The position numbers were made by a program, and so were the translations under genes. Below the pieces are notes generated by a model, which ran no database searches, was not told where the DNA came from, and was given only the letters and a program-made list of their open reading frames with translations. Shown one piece after another: positions 28,325 through 38,048 of a DNA stretch of 64,000 nt. Position 1 is the stretch's first letter. Each line of letters begins with the position of its first letter. The DNA lies in NCBI RefSeq assembly GCF_001642955.1, contig NZ_LWSK01000003.1, forward strand, positions 62,001-126,000, read 5' to 3'. This stretch comes from Rubripirellula obstinata (GTDB lineage Bacteria; Planctomycetota; Planctomycetia; Pirellulales; Pirellulaceae).

Positions 28325-28885
28325 TTAACTGCGACTTGAAGGACTCAATTCCGCTTCCATGTCATCTTGATCGTAGGTCAGGACGCTGTGACAGGTGTAT
28401 GGATTCAATCGTTGTTCGCCGCCCAAATTCGCCAAGTGAATCAGGAACGAGCAACCCACAATTTTGGCGTCACATTTTTCCAGCAAACGACAACAGGCTT
28501 CCATCGTGCCGCCGGTGGCAAGCAGATCGTCAACGATCAAAACTCGCTGGCCCGGTTTGACTCCATCGATATGCACCTGCAATTCGTCGCTGCCATATTC
28601 CAGTTCGTAGGCGAAGGAATGCAGATCAAACGGCAGCTTTCCTGGTTTGCGAATCGGCACAAAACCAGCGCCCAATTGCATCGCCAACGGAGCCGCGAAA
28701 ATAAACCCCCGAGCCTCCGCGGCGGCAACGATGTCTATTTGTTGATCCATGAATGGTTCAGCCATCGCGTGGGCCGCCGTTTTCAGCGCCTCCGGATCCG
28801 CCAACATGGGTGTGATGTCCCGAAACAAAATTCCGGGTTTGGGATAGTCAGGGATATCACGGATGTAGCGTGCCAAATCGACCAT
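28325..28885 (-). CDS. apt: Adenine phosphoribosyltransferase
   Basis: A 186-residue purine salvage enzyme making AMP from adenine and PRPP. The PRPP-binding motif is VLIVDDLLATGGTMEA (about residues 116-131); the N-terminal IRDIPDYPKPGILFRDITPM and the AAEARGFIFAAPLA segment with FVPIRKPGKLP are typical of Apt rather than of other phosphoribosyltransferases. Length is normal. It is divergent from dapF and leads the unknown gene at 27758. Confidence 0.95.
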   Translation of the reverse strand: MVDLARYIRDIPDYPKPGILFRDITPMLADPEALKTAAHAMAEPFMDQQIDIVAAAEARGFIFAAPLAMQLGAGFVPIRKPGKLPFDLHSFAYELEYGSDELQVHIDGVKPGQRVLIVDDLLATGGTMEACCRLLEKCDAKIVGCSFLIHLANLGGEQRLNPYTCHSVLTYDQDDMEAELSPSSRS

Positions 28886-28998
28886 GAGAGGGATCTTCGC
28901 GAGCTTGGTGAGGGAGAAATGATGGGTAAATCGCTCCTTCAGAATAGAGGATCGGGCGACTTCGCGGAATCTGTTGCCAGCGTTATGATGTTCAAACT

Positions 28999-29838
28999 AT
29001 GAAATTCACCAAAATGCACGGCATCGGCAACGATTACATCTACATCGATTGCTTCGACCAACCCGTCCCAGACAACGCACCGCAACTTGCACGCGAAATG
29101 TCGCATCGACACTTCGGGATCGGCGGCGATGGGCTGGTCCTGATCCGCCCCAGCGAAACCGCCGACGCCTGGATGCAAATGTTCAACGCCGATGGCAGCG
29201 AAAGCGAAATGTGCGGCAACGCCATTCGATGTGTCGCCAAGCTGGTCTATGAACGTGGCATCGCGACCAAAAAACGGCAACTAATCCAAACCGGCAACGG
29301 AAATTTAACGCTTGACCTAAACGTCGGTGATGAAAACCGAGTCGATTGCGTGACCGTGGATATGGGGCCGCCCGAATTGCAGTCCGAAAAAATCCCAACC
29401 ACGATTGCCAACGACGGCAAAGCGATCGCGCAAACGGTCGAATTCAATGGGCAATCGTTCGAGGTGACTTGCGTTTCGATGGGCAATCCGCACTGCGTGA
29501 TTTTTGTTGATCAAGCCAGCGACGATCTCGTTCTGGGGCTTGGTCCCAAAATCGAAAACGACCCCAGGTTCCCCAACCGCACCAACGTTGAATTTGTAGA
29601 AGTCATCAGCCGAAATCGTCTCAGACAACGAACCTGGGAACGTGGGTCTGGTGAAACCTGGGCCTGCGGCACGGGGGCGGCCGCGGTTTGCGTTGCCGCT
29701 GTCTTAACCGATCGATGTGAACGAAAGGTCACGATCGAATTGCTCGGCGGTGAATTGGAACTCCAATGGGACGCCGAAACGAATCACGTGATGAAGACCG
29801 GCGGAGCAACCGAAGTCTTCGAAGGTGTTTGGGAATAG
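28999..29838 (+). CDS. dapF: Diaminopimelate epimerase
   Basis: A 279-residue enzyme that converts LL- to meso-diaminopimelate for lysine and peptidoglycan. The two catalytic cysteines are visible: C72 in ESEMCGNAIRC and C223 in ETWACGTGAAA. KMHGIGNDYIYID at the N-terminus is the family start. Presence of this gene fits peptidoglycan synthesis in planctomycetes. Its stop codon is immediately followed, with no gap, by the xseA start, so the two are translationally coupled. Confidence 0.96.
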   Translation: MKFTKMHGIGNDYIYIDCFDQPVPDNAPQLAREMSHRHFGIGGDGLVLIRPSETADAWMQMFNADGSESEMCGNAIRCVAKLVYERGIATKKRQLIQTGNGNLTLDLNVGDENRVDCVTVDMGPPELQSEKIPTTIANDGKAIAQTVEFNGQSFEVTCVSMGNPHCVIFVDQASDDLVLGLGPKIENDPRFPNRTNVEFVEVISRNRLRQRTWERGSGETWACGTGAAAVCVAAVLTDRCERKVTIELLGGELELQWDAETNHVMKTGGATEVFEGVWE

Positions 29839-31071
29839 ATGCCAAGCAATCAACACAACGACGATCTGCTGGTGCAGTCCGACACACCACACTCGGTGAC
29901 CGTCAGCGAATTGACCGGACACATCAAGGCGATCTTGGAAGGCACGTTCCCGTCAATTTGGGTTGCAGGCGAAATCTCCGACTTGGTCCGGCCTCGTAGC
30001 GGACACCTGTATTTCACGCTGAAAGATAACGATTCACAAATACGCGGGATCATCTGGCGAAGCACTGCGTCACGGATGAAAGAGCCGATCAAAGAGGGGC
30101 AATCAGTGCTTTGCTTTGGCGATGTCGAAGTCTACGCGGCGCGCGGATCGTATCAAATGGTCGTTCGCAAGTTGCAAATGCAGGGATTGGGCCCGCTGCA
30201 ACAAAAGTTTGAACTGATTCGAGCCAAGCTGCAATCCGAAGGTCTGTTCTCCGCCGACCGAAAGCAATCGCTTCCAACGCAACCGCGTCGCATCGGAGTG
30301 ATCACCAGCCCCAGCGGTGCGGCAGTGCGTGACTTCCTAAAATCCGCCATGCAAGGAATGGGCGGTGTCGAATTCATCGTCATCCCAGCTCTGGTGCAAG
30401 GTGTTGGTAGCGCCAAGTCAGTCGTCGATGCAATGAAAGCCGCTCAGCGAATTTCCCCACCGCTCGATTTAGTGGTGCTGACGCGGGGCGGTGGATCGAT
30501 GGAAGATTTGTGGACGTTCAACGAAGAATCAGTCGTCCGCGCGGTCGCCAATTCCAAGCTACCAACGGTATCAGCGATCGGTCACGAAATCGATGTCACG
30601 CTTTGCGATCTGGCAGCCGACGTTCGAGCATTAACCCCGACGGCCGCCGCAACTACGATCTTGCCCGATGCAAAGCTGGTCGGACAAACGGTGTCCGACC
30701 TACGACGCCGACTGGAACGGGCCGGACGGTCGATCATCACGCAGCGAGTCGATCGGTTGAACCAGCTTGAATCGCGCACCGTGTTCCGCAAGCCACACGA
30801 AGTGATTCACAATCGATCACGCCAACTCGATGAACTGGACGCACGAGGCCGCAGGGCAATGTTCGCCAAACTGCAACTGAGCAAAGCCAAGTTGCAATCA
30901 GCCGCCGCATCGCTTTCGGCACTCTCGCCGCTGCAAGTTCTCACGCGAGGCTACAGCGTCACCGTTGGCGAAAACGGTAAAGCAATCTTGGACGCCAAAG
31001 ACGTCGTGCCTGGTGAAATCATCCACACCCGCGTCCACCAAGGTGAAATCAAATCGGTTGTGCAGGATTGA
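29839..31071 (+). CDS. xseA: Exodeoxyribonuclease VII large subunit
   Basis: A 410-residue subunit of the single-strand-specific exonuclease. It has an N-terminal OB-fold (VSELTGHIKAILEG, then GEISDLVRPRSGHLYFTLKD), the central nuclease domain with RIGVITSPSGAAVRDF, VVLTRGGGSMEDLWTFNEE and VSAIGHEIDVTLCDLAADVR, and a C-terminal helical tail ending LTRGYSVT. It starts at the base after the dapF stop. The small subunit gene xseB does not follow; the next feature is a palindromic repeat. Confidence 0.95.
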   Translation: MPSNQHNDDLLVQSDTPHSVTVSELTGHIKAILEGTFPSIWVAGEISDLVRPRSGHLYFTLKDNDSQIRGIIWRSTASRMKEPIKEGQSVLCFGDVEVYAARGSYQMVVRKLQMQGLGPLQQKFELIRAKLQSEGLFSADRKQSLPTQPRRIGVITSPSGAAVRDFLKSAMQGMGGVEFIVIPALVQGVGSAKSVVDAMKAAQRISPPLDLVVLTRGGGSMEDLWTFNEESVVRAVANSKLPTVSAIGHEIDVTLCDLAADVRALTPTAAATTILPDAKLVGQTVSDLRRRLERAGRSIITQRVDRLNQLESRTVFRKPHEVIHNRSRQLDELDARGRRAMFAKLQLSKAKLQSAAASLSALSPLQVLTRGYSVTVGENGKAILDAKDVVPGEIIHTRVHQGEIKSVVQD

Positions 31072-31120
31072 CTTCAAGGAACTGCCCTGAAGCTTCCTTG
31101 GAAGAGTGTCTGCGATCTGT

Positions 31121-31181
31121 CGTAGCTGATCCCGCCAGGGTTCAGTCGAGCTTAAACTGAACCCTGGCGGGATCAGCTACG
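31121..31181. repeat. Palindromic repeat, CGTAGCTGATCCCGCC family, copy 3
   Basis: Arms 31121-31146 and 31156-31181 are perfect reverse complements over a 9-base loop. It lies between the convergent xseA gene and the TIM-barrel gene, as copy 1 does between its neighbours, and probably folds in either transcript. Confidence 0.95.
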
Positions 31182-31215
31182 ATTGAAACGTTCTCTGGAA
31201 GATCGAACGGGTTCG

Positions 31216-32154
31216 CTAAGTCTCTTTTGCAATCCGTTCTAGCAACGCTTTCCCCATGCGGATGCCAGCGAACTCATCAGGATCGGAACCCTCCCATTCG
31301 ATTCCAACATAGCCGTTGTAACCAGCGTCGGTGACGATTTTCATCATCCGTTTGTAGTCCGTGTGAACTTCGTTTCCGGATTCATCGAACTGGTGCATCT
31401 TGGCGCTGACTGCTTTGGCGTAAGGCATCATGGCCTGCACGCCTTGGTATCGGTCGAATGTTTCAGCGTTCTCTCCGCGAGTGATATTGAAATTCCCAAA
31501 GTCGGGAAGCGTTCCGCAATTCGGCATGCCAACGCGTTCGATCACGACTGCCAACCAAGCGGCGTTGCTGCTAAGCCCACCGTGGTTTTCAACGATCACA
31601 CCAATGTCTTGTTTCGCCGCGTACTCGCTTAGCGAACGCAGGCCATCCGAAGCCAGTTTGATTTGACTCAAATAGTCTCCGTCGCTGGCGGCGTTAACGC
31701 GAATCGAATGGCATCCCAAGAACTTTGCCGCATCGACCCACTTGTGGTGATTCATGACGGCTCGCTGACGCGCCTTTGCATCGGGATTACCAAGCTGCCC
31801 TTCGCCGTCGACCATGATCAGAACGTTCTTGACGCCGTGGTCATCACAGCGAAGTTGCAGTTCCTTCAAGTAGGTTTGGTCGTTTGCTTTGTCCTTAAAG
31901 AACTGATTCACATACTCAATCGCATCGATCCCAAATTGTTTCCTTGCAAGCAGCGGAAAGTCCAGATTGGTCCATCCTAATGATTCGTCTCGCAGTGTTC
32001 GGTGCAAAGACCACTGGGCCAACGAAATTTCAAAAGGCTTCGTTGGTTCTGAACTGGAATCAGCGAATGCATGACGATCAGGGAATGCGGCGATCGCGGT
32101 TGCGGCAGCAGCAGCTTGTAGGAAAGTTCGCCGAGCAAGAAGTGATTGGTTCAT
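31216..32154 (-). CDS. Exported sugar phosphate isomerase/epimerase-like TIM-barrel protein
   Basis: A 312-residue protein of the xylose isomerase-like TIM-barrel group. The N-terminus [19 protein letters not shown] with AFADS after it is a twin-arginine-type signal, so the protein is likely exported folded. The barrel shows [11 protein letters not shown] at its first strand, a metal-binding-type region [11 protein letters not shown] and TLPDFGNF, and [12 protein letters not shown] near the C-terminus. Such proteins are very common in planctomycetes and act on sugars, often in carbohydrate breakdown; the substrate is not visible here. The next gene upstream is divergent. Confidence 0.85.
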   Translation of the reverse strand: MNQSLLARRTFLQAAAAATAIAAFPDRHAFADSSSEPTKPFEISLAQWSLHRTLRDESLGWTNLDFPLLARKQFGIDAIEYVNQFFKDKANDQTYLKELQLRCDDHGVKNVLIMVDGEGQLGNPDAKARQRAVMNHHKWVDAAKFLGCHSIRVNAASDGDYLSQIKLASDGLRSLSEYAAKQDIGVIVENHGGLSSNAAWLAVVIERVGMPNCGTLPDFGNFNITRGENAETFDRYQGVQAMMPYAKAVSAKMHQFDESGNEVHTDYKRMMKIVTDAGYNGYVGIEWEGSDPDEFAGIRMGKALLERIAKET

Positions 32155-32295
32155 AAGTCTTCAATCGCGGGGATGGAAATCAGGATGCTTCTATCGTAGC
32201 TGCCCCACCAGATGATTGCGACAAATACGATTGATACGGCTGTTTCAGTCAACGGCCTTGCAGCCACCCCGATAAATTGATCGATTGGTGGCACT

Positions 32296-32715
32296 ATGAG
32301 AAAGCACCAAATCGAGCTTAGAGTCCGTTACGACGAATGCGACCCGATGGGTTTCGTTCACCATTCCAATTATCTTCGTTACTTTGAAATCGGACGTACC
32401 GAATTGCTGCGAGCGTCCGGCGGCCGTTATCGCGACATGGAAGACGCGGGATTGCTGGTCGTGGTGGCGCGTGTGGATTGTCGCTATCGCAGCCCCGCGA
32501 GGTATGATGACACGCTGATCATCCATACCCGCATCGCGAAAGTCACCGCTGCCAAGATCACGCACGAGTACCGAATTGTTCGCCCTGATCCCAGTTGGGA
32601 TGATTCCAATTCAACTCTGATCGCCGAAGCCACGGTGATTCTGGGCGTGATCGATCGCGAGGGACGACTGCAGCGTGTGCCGGACTCTCTGCTTGAACAA
32701 TACGGCGAAGAATAA
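32296..32715 (+). CDS. Acyl-CoA thioesterase, hotdog fold (YbgC/4HBT-like)
   Basis: A 139-residue hotdog-fold enzyme. The active-site motif is YDECDPMGFVHHSNYLRYFE (about residues 10-29), with the second Asp of D-E-C-D as catalytic residue, typical of the 4-hydroxybenzoyl-CoA thioesterase group. It hydrolyses acyl-CoA thioesters in the cytoplasm. The stop is only five bases before the GTG start of the giant glycine-rich gene, so the pair is likely one transcript. Whether the two proteins work together is unknown. Confidence 0.88.
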   Translation: MRKHQIELRVRYDECDPMGFVHHSNYLRYFEIGRTELLRASGGRYRDMEDAGLLVVVARVDCRYRSPARYDDTLIIHTRIAKVTAAKITHEYRIVRPDPSWDDSNSTLIAEATVILGVIDREGRLQRVPDSLLEQYGEE

Positions 32716-32720
32716 CTAAC

Positions 32721-35700
32721 GTGTCTTTCCAGTTTGAATCCGATAACAATACACCTCACGTCACCGACGCGGGCCGCTTCGCATCGGATGGCGAGATGGA
32801 ATTGCTGGGGTCAATTGAGGTCTACGGAAAACCGGGGCGGCGAGGCCAAGATGGCACCTCCTATCGCAATTCGCCTCGATCACCAGGCGCGACCGGATCG
32901 CGAGGCGGCGATGCCGGACCAGCCACACCGGGACAAAGTGCCGGTGCAGTCCAATGCGAACTAACGCATGCAGTCCAGTGCGAACTGACGCATGCAGTCC
33001 AAGGCGAACTAACGCATACAGCGATCGGTTCGCGCCAAGTCCGTGATCGAATTCAGTGGCTCGTTCGCGCCCAGTTGCCCGACGGACGATTGGTCCCGGT
33101 CGAGCGAAACGTTCCTATCGGCGATCGGGGATTTCTGTTCATTGACGGTCACGGTGGCAGTGGCGGCAACGGAGGACGTGCAGGCAACGGCGGACCGGGC
33201 AGCCAAGGTTACGCCGGTCGCAATGCTACGCGTTTTACCAGCGGTACCAACGGCGGTCCCGGTGGTGATGGTGGCGATGCGGGACAACCCAGCGATGGTC
33301 GCGATGGCGGTGACGGAGCGAATGTCGATCTCATCGTCGATCACACCGAAACCGGTTTGCTGATGCTGGTCAAAGGAAACTTGGTCGGCGGCGACTTGGG
33401 GTTTGCCGGTGAAGCGGGACGCGGCGGACAAGGCGGACCGGGCGGCCCCGGCGGACGCAGCTATCACTGGACCGAAACACGCACCTCGCGTGATTCCAAC
33501 GGACGAACTGTCACTCGCACGATCATGCGATCCAACCCAGGCGGCATCAACGGTCGGCCGGGTCGAAGCGGCCGACCGTCAATTTACAAAGCCAAAGATG
33601 CTAAGCCTGGGCGAACTGGTCGATTGACGATCGGTGTGCGAGACGGCAATGGAAACATCGCCACCTACCCGTCGCCTTTTGATCTGGAACTGGTCACGTT
33701 CGACATCGCCAGCGAATACGCGATCCTAGAACCCGATTCAATCGTGTCCGTTGACCACATCGTGATTCGTAATTGCGGCGGAATGCCGACGCCCGCGAAC
33801 TACACCGTTCGAATCTTCCTGCAACCCGATGAATGGCTGATCTGCGATGAAGTCGACATTGTCTTGCATCGATCGCTTGCACCCGGTGAAACCTACACCT
33901 TCGAAAACGATGGACTCGATTTTCGGATCGGCGACCATGTGATTGACGAACCCCGCTCGCGTTCGTTTCGGCTCAGGCATCCAGTCAGCCCACAAGCCAG
34001 ACTGGAAAGCGGCATTGCAAGGTCTTTTGAACAGTTTGAAAACGGCGAGAATATCCGCGTCAGCTTTCCAGTCGAATTGACGCCCATGACGTGCTTGAAT
34101 TCGTTGGCACCGGGCGAATCAACACGACTGATTTGGGCCGTCAGAAATATCGGCTCTGAAACATTTGACCAGAAATACCTGTATCGAAGTGTGCGAAGTC
34201 GGTTGCGTCTGTTGGGCGGCGACTTGCATCAGGACTTGATCGCATTCTTTGACGACGAAGATTCACCTTTCGCTGTTCATGTCGATGGGCAAACCGCCGA
34301 CTGGGAAAAACGCGTCGGCGAACTCAGACCTGGCGAAAGCACGATCATTGAAACTCGCATCGGGATTCTCGATAAGCCTGGCGCGGTTCCCTATCAAGGA
34401 TTCGCCGTCGGCGTCGATTTGGATTTGCAGCGACCAGGCACAAGCGACCGGTCGGACCAATACCGACGAGTCGATTATCGCAAAACCTTTATCCGAGTTT
34501 CGGAACGTTACCTGCGCGAAGATGGATCACGTTTTTTGCTGGTTGCCAACGAAAAAACCACGACCAACGATATCGAAAAATGGACTCAGCTTGCCGATTA
34601 CTTCGGCAGCGAATTGGATGTCTGGGATGTTTCTTACTACGGATTCTTAGACTTGGTTCGCGCGGTAGACGAAGACCAATCGCTATTGAAACAGTGGGAA
34701 GGGATGACGATCATCATCCCCAATAATTACTACAGCACACCCGCCGGTCGCACGGTCGCGTTCGAACAGCTTGCCAAAAGTCAGTTTCTTCGCGCCGCTG
34801 CCGATTACGACATCAACTTTTACATCGTCGGCGACTCACGCACCGGCGGCGCGGAAATGCTGGCGACTTCGTTGATTCCCGTCGGCGATGAAAAAACGCC
34901 CAAACAACTTAGCAGCCAAAAAGAATTCCTAAAGAACGTCCGGCGTTGGAATAAGTATGTCGCTGGTAACCAAAGCGTTGTTGGCGGTGTGACCAGCGGC
35001 GCTCAAGACATTGCCGACGCGTCGCTGGGCCATGTCCATGAAATCGACATCGATCGCCGAACGTTTCTGTTCCAACCCAAAGAAAAGTGGCTGGTCGAAG
35101 AAGCAAAACGACTGCAACGCAAACTCTCTAAACAGGATCCACTGAAACGTTGGATCATTGTTCATCGTTACGACACCGGCGACACCGACACGTCATGGGG
35201 ATTCTTCAAAAAGCGAAACGTTGGAAAATTTGAAGTCCACCGAACGCTCGATTCGACCAAGGGTTCCGTGGTTCTGTACGAAGTTGACGGCATTGACGCG
35301 ATTGATCGTGGCTTCATCAACAGCCAAGCCAACAAGCACGGAATCTTTTTGGCGTTGAAGTTCGAGGACAAGATTGATCGCTTCATTCGCTTGGTCAGCG
35401 AGCGGACCTTCCCACGCTACAGCGAAAAGTACATCGAACGACCGATGACCGACGACGAGGTCCGCGAGATCGGTGGCGAGTTGGTCGATTCAATTTTGAC
35501 CGATCTGTACAACGAACAAAAAACCGCTCGCCATTGTCGAACATGGGGACGCGGTGGTATTCGCGCGATCATGCCAAAACTGAATTACCTGGCCGAGCGG
35601 TCACTCAATTATGGTGTCACCCATCGCCAGATGCTCGAAAACGAACTCAGCCTTGGTCTACTTTACGAGTTGTTGGCGAATCTGCGTTACATGGCAGTTC

Positions 35701-36221
35701 AGTCGCGAACGATTTGGGACCATGCCGTTTTCCCGACTGCGTTCTTCAAACGTTCGCGAGCTGTATCGAACTACATGATCGAGCGGAGTGATCGAATCGC
35801 GACCAATATCTTTGGCAGAGCACCGAGTTGGTGGGACAAGATCACGTCACCCGGTGACGACTACGACCCGTTTGGATCAGCAAAAAAGAAATCGCCCCAG
35901 GGAATCGAACGCACTACCGCGGATGCGCGGATCAAAACAATCGAAACTGAATTGATTCAAAACAAAGTCCCCATCGAAACCTACGCTGGCAGCCAGAATC
36001 ATCCCGGCCTGACTTATGACCCAGAATTGTTGGCCGAAAGCGTACGTGTTATTTCAGGAAAACAATACGACGCCCTCGTCCAAGCAGAACGCCAAGCCAC
36101 CCGCCGGCGCTACGAAACCGAAAAAGCAATCCAAGGCGAACGAGCCGATTTGTTAGTGCCCATCAAAACACCCAAGGCCCAAGCAATCCAAGAGCAAAAG
36201 TCCATCGCAACGCCAAGTTAA
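32721..36221 (+). CDS. Giant glycine-rich protein with an intracellular-type collagen-like region (1166 aa)
   Basis: Starts at GTG. Residues about 36-75 and 142-310 are rich in G-x-x and G-G-x triplets (GGSGGNGGRAGNGGPGSQG, GRGGQGGPGGPGGRS), forming a collagen-like or glycine-loop region interrupted at 76-99 by three tandem copies of AVQCELTH. Residues about 320-620 are beta-rich, with immunoglobulin-like features (LAPGESTRLIWAVRNIG). From about 590 a segment with alternating strands and helices looks Rossmann-like (RFLLVANEKTTTNDIEKWT, then MTIIIPNNYY), followed by a long helical C-terminus. No signal peptide is seen, so it may be cytoplasmic. It reminds me of bacterial and fungal proteins with DUF7932-type domains; I am not sure of that. 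Function unknown. Confidence 0.8.
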   Translation: MSFQFESDNNTPHVTDAGRFASDGEMELLGSIEVYGKPGRRGQDGTSYRNSPRSPGATGSRGGDAGPATPGQSAGAVQCELTHAVQCELTHAVQGELTHTAIGSRQVRDRIQWLVRAQLPDGRLVPVERNVPIGDRGFLFIDGHGGSGGNGGRAGNGGPGSQGYAGRNATRFTSGTNGGPGGDGGDAGQPSDGRDGGDGANVDLIVDHTETGLLMLVKGNLVGGDLGFAGEAGRGGQGGPGGPGGRSYHWTETRTSRDSNGRTVTRTIMRSNPGGINGRPGRSGRPSIYKAKDAKPGRTGRLTIGVRDGNGNIATYPSPFDLELVTFDIASEYAILEPDSIVSVDHIVIRNCGGMPTPANYTVRIFLQPDEWLICDEVDIVLHRSLAPGETYTFENDGLDFRIGDHVIDEPRSRSFRLRHPVSPQARLESGIARSFEQFENGENIRVSFPVELTPMTCLNSLAPGESTRLIWAVRNIGSETFDQKYLYRSVRSRLRLLGGDLHQDLIAFFDDEDSPFAVHVDGQTADWEKRVGELRPGESTIIETRIGILDKPGAVPYQGFAVGVDLDLQRPGTSDRSDQYRRVDYRKTFIRVSERYLREDGSRFLLVANEKTTTNDIEKWTQLADYFGSELDVWDVSYYGFLDLVRAVDEDQSLLKQWEGMTIIIPNNYYSTPAGRTVAFEQLAKSQFLRAAADYDINFYIVGDSRTGGAEMLATSLIPVGDEKTPKQLSSQKEFLKNVRRWNKYVAGNQSVVGGVTSGAQDIADASLGHVHEIDIDRRTFLFQPKEKWLVEEAKRLQRKLSKQDPLKRWIIVHRYDTGDTDTSWGFFKKRNVGKFEVHRTLDSTKGSVVLYEVDGIDAIDRGFINSQANKHGIFLALKFEDKIDRFIRLVSERTFPRYSEKYIERPMTDDEVREIGGELVDSILTDLYNEQKTARHCRTWGRGGIRAIMPKLNYLAERSLNYGVTHRQMLENELSLGLLYELLANLRYMAVQSRTIWDHAVFPTAFFKRSRAVSNYMIERSDRIATNIFGRAPSWWDKITSPGDDYDPFGSAKKKSPQGIERTTADARIKTIETELIQNKVPIETYAGSQNHPGLTYDPELLAESVRVISGKQYDALVQAERQATRRRYETEKAIQGERADLLVPIKTPKAQAIQEQKSIATPS
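32946..33017 (+). repeat. Three in-frame 24-base tandem repeats inside the glycine-rich gene
   Basis: Copies at 32946-32969, 32970-32993 and 32994-33017 share GCAGTCCA-x-x-GCGAACT-x-ACGCAT and encode AVQCELTH, AVQCELTH and AVQGELTH. The variation between copies is low, consistent with recent expansion. The inserted residues break the Gly-rich pattern and introduce two Cys. Confidence 0.95.
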
Positions 36222-36669
36222 AAGACCACCAGAACCTATCCTTTGTGGCTTCTGTGCCGCACAAAAGGGGAAGGGGGTAATAAAATTGGGGCGAACATCG
36301 GCGTTCAAAACTGAAGCATTACCCTTTCCCCATTTTCAACCATCATCCCCATTTCAATCTTGAGCCTGGAATCGTTTTGCCCCCACATCGTTTTGCCCAA
36401 TGATCGGCTTGATTAAATCGAGCAAGTAGCACCTGGGCCTAAAACAAGAACTGTCAAACGCAGACCGCTAACAAGACAAGAGATGGGCAAAACGATGTAA
36501 GGGCAAAACGATGCCAAGCGTGGTGGTGGTATCGGCTAGCCGTACAAAAAGGGAAGGAGGTAATAAATGGCACGCGCATCGAAACTAGCCCCGTCTCCTT
36601 TTCTGGAACATTCCGATGAACCGCATGGGTTTTAGAGTCTGTCGAGCGTTGGAATTCGATGCCGTTGGT
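36222..36669. repeat. Intergenic region with a long inverted repeat (ATCGTTTTGCCC)
   Basis: The 448-base gap has no recognisable gene. ATCGTTTTGCCC occurs twice in 36371-36399 and its reverse complement twice in 36484-36512; the two 29-base arms match with two mismatches over an 84-base loop. Also seen are direct copies of a purine-rich tract (GGGAAGGGGGTAATAAA near 36269 and GGGAAGGAGGTAATAAA near 36551), and a run with the CTTTGTGGC word of 21247-21362. Confidence 0.75.
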
Positions 36670-38001
36670 TTACTCGTGACGCAAGGCTTCGATTGGGTTC
36701 ATCTTGGCCGCGCGGACGGCGGGGTAGAGGCCGCTTAATAGGCCCACGCTGACGGCGATGCCGACGGCCAGCGGGATCGTCCACCAGACGATGGAGGGTT
36801 CGGCTTCTCGGATCGCTTCGGGAAGTGCGGCAAATTTTTCGGGCAGGCTTCGTTTGACGATCCAGATCAATGACCGGTACAGCGGCATCGATAACAGGCC
36901 AAGCAAAATGCCGAAGAACGCGCCGGCGAAACTGAGTACTGCGGTCTCGACCAGGAACTGCCGTGTGATGTCTCGCTGCTTCGCCCCGAGTGCGCGGCGG
37001 ACGCCAATTTCGCGTGTTCGTTCGGTCACGCTTGCCAACATGATGTTCATAATGCCGATGCCGCCAACGACCAACGAGATGCAGGCGATCAAAACACCGA
37101 TGCCCATAAACATCAACTTCATGTTCCGAGCCTGTTCCAGCAATTCCAGCGGAACCACAACACTGATGTCATTCATCTCGCTGTGCGTTTTGTCCAACAA
37201 CCGCTCAATCAAATTGGCTGATGTCTTGACCGAATCCTGCGTCTTGGTTTGCAGCGTGATTTGGTTCAGCTCCATAATCTCCATTTGAAATTGACCCGAT
37301 CGCCGAGTGACAATCGTGTCCCCGATCCGCTTTCGCAACGTGCTCATGGGAATGTAAACGTCAGCCGAAAAGTCTTGCGAATCAAGCGATCCACCGATGG
37401 CGGCCGACGGGTTACGATGCTGCAACACGCCGACGACTTTGTACTTATCGGAATGTTCAGGAATCGTGACACGTTTGCCCAGCGGTTCTTCGTAGGGGAA
37501 TAAACGCTGCGCGACACCGGTTGAAATTACACAAACGGTGTCTGCTCGAGCGTCATCGGCATCGGAAAGAAAACGCCCGCCACCTTCGCGGATTTCCAGT
37601 TGATTGACCTTGGCATACAGCGGTGTGCAGCCGACCAATCGGCCATCAACCATCCGATCGCGGTAGGTAAACTGGCGACGGATTTCGCGAATCGGAACGG
37701 CGACATCGATGGTGGGCACATTGGCAAGAATCGCACCTAGATCGCTCCGGCGCAAGCCGTAGATCGACGCATCCATTCCCGCCATTTTGTCGTCTGGCGG
37801 TTTCTGGCTACGCACAATGATCGTATTCGACCCGAGCGATTCGATTTGTTTTTGAACCTGATCGCTGGCACCCTGGCTGATGGCCGTCAAAACAATCACC
37901 GCCCAAACACCGATCGTGATTCCAAGCATCGTCAGCCCTGTTCGCAGCGGATGCAGCGACAAGCTCTTGATGCCAAGTTTCCAGGTCCGAAGCCAAAGCA
38001 T
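36670..38001 (-). CDS. MacB/FtsX-type ABC transporter permease
   Basis: A 443-residue permease with the MacB plan: an N-terminal helix (about 20-43), a large periplasmic domain (MacB_PCD, about 44-280) and three C-terminal helices of the FtsX domain (about 295-325, 345-375, 405-430) with VTERTREIGVRRALGA (about 332-347), the conserved loop contacting the ATPase. It lacks a fused ATPase, which is encoded by the next gene upstream. With the adaptor and ATPase it should form a tripartite export system for peptides, drugs or lipids. It is the last gene of the adaptor-ATPase-permease operon. Confidence 0.92.
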   Translation of the reverse strand: MLWLRTWKLGIKSLSLHPLRTGLTMLGITIGVWAVIVLTAISQGASDQVQKQIESLGSNTIIVRSQKPPDDKMAGMDASIYGLRRSDLGAILANVPTIDVAVPIREIRRQFTYRDRMVDGRLVGCTPLYAKVNQLEIREGGGRFLSDADDARADTVCVISTGVAQRLFPYEEPLGKRVTIPEHSDKYKVVGVLQHRNPSAAIGGSLDSQDFSADVYIPMSTLRKRIGDTIVTRRSGQFQMEIMELNQITLQTKTQDSVKTSANLIERLLDKTHSEMNDISVVVPLELLEQARNMKLMFMGIGVLIACISLVVGGIGIMNIMLASVTERTREIGVRRALGAKQRDITRQFLVETAVLSFAGAFFGILLGLLSMPLYRSLIWIVKRSLPEKFAALPEAIREAEPSIVWWTIPLAVGIAVSVGLLSGLYPAVRAAKMNPIEALRHE

Positions 38002-38048
38002 GGAGGCGAAGTTTGAAGAGTGAGGGGGTGAAGGGTGAAAAGAGTTTT

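Noticed and set aside
32946-33017. 24-base repeats as a CRISPR or tandem regulatory array
   Set aside because: They are in frame within a coding sequence, contiguous and encode AVQCELTH copies.
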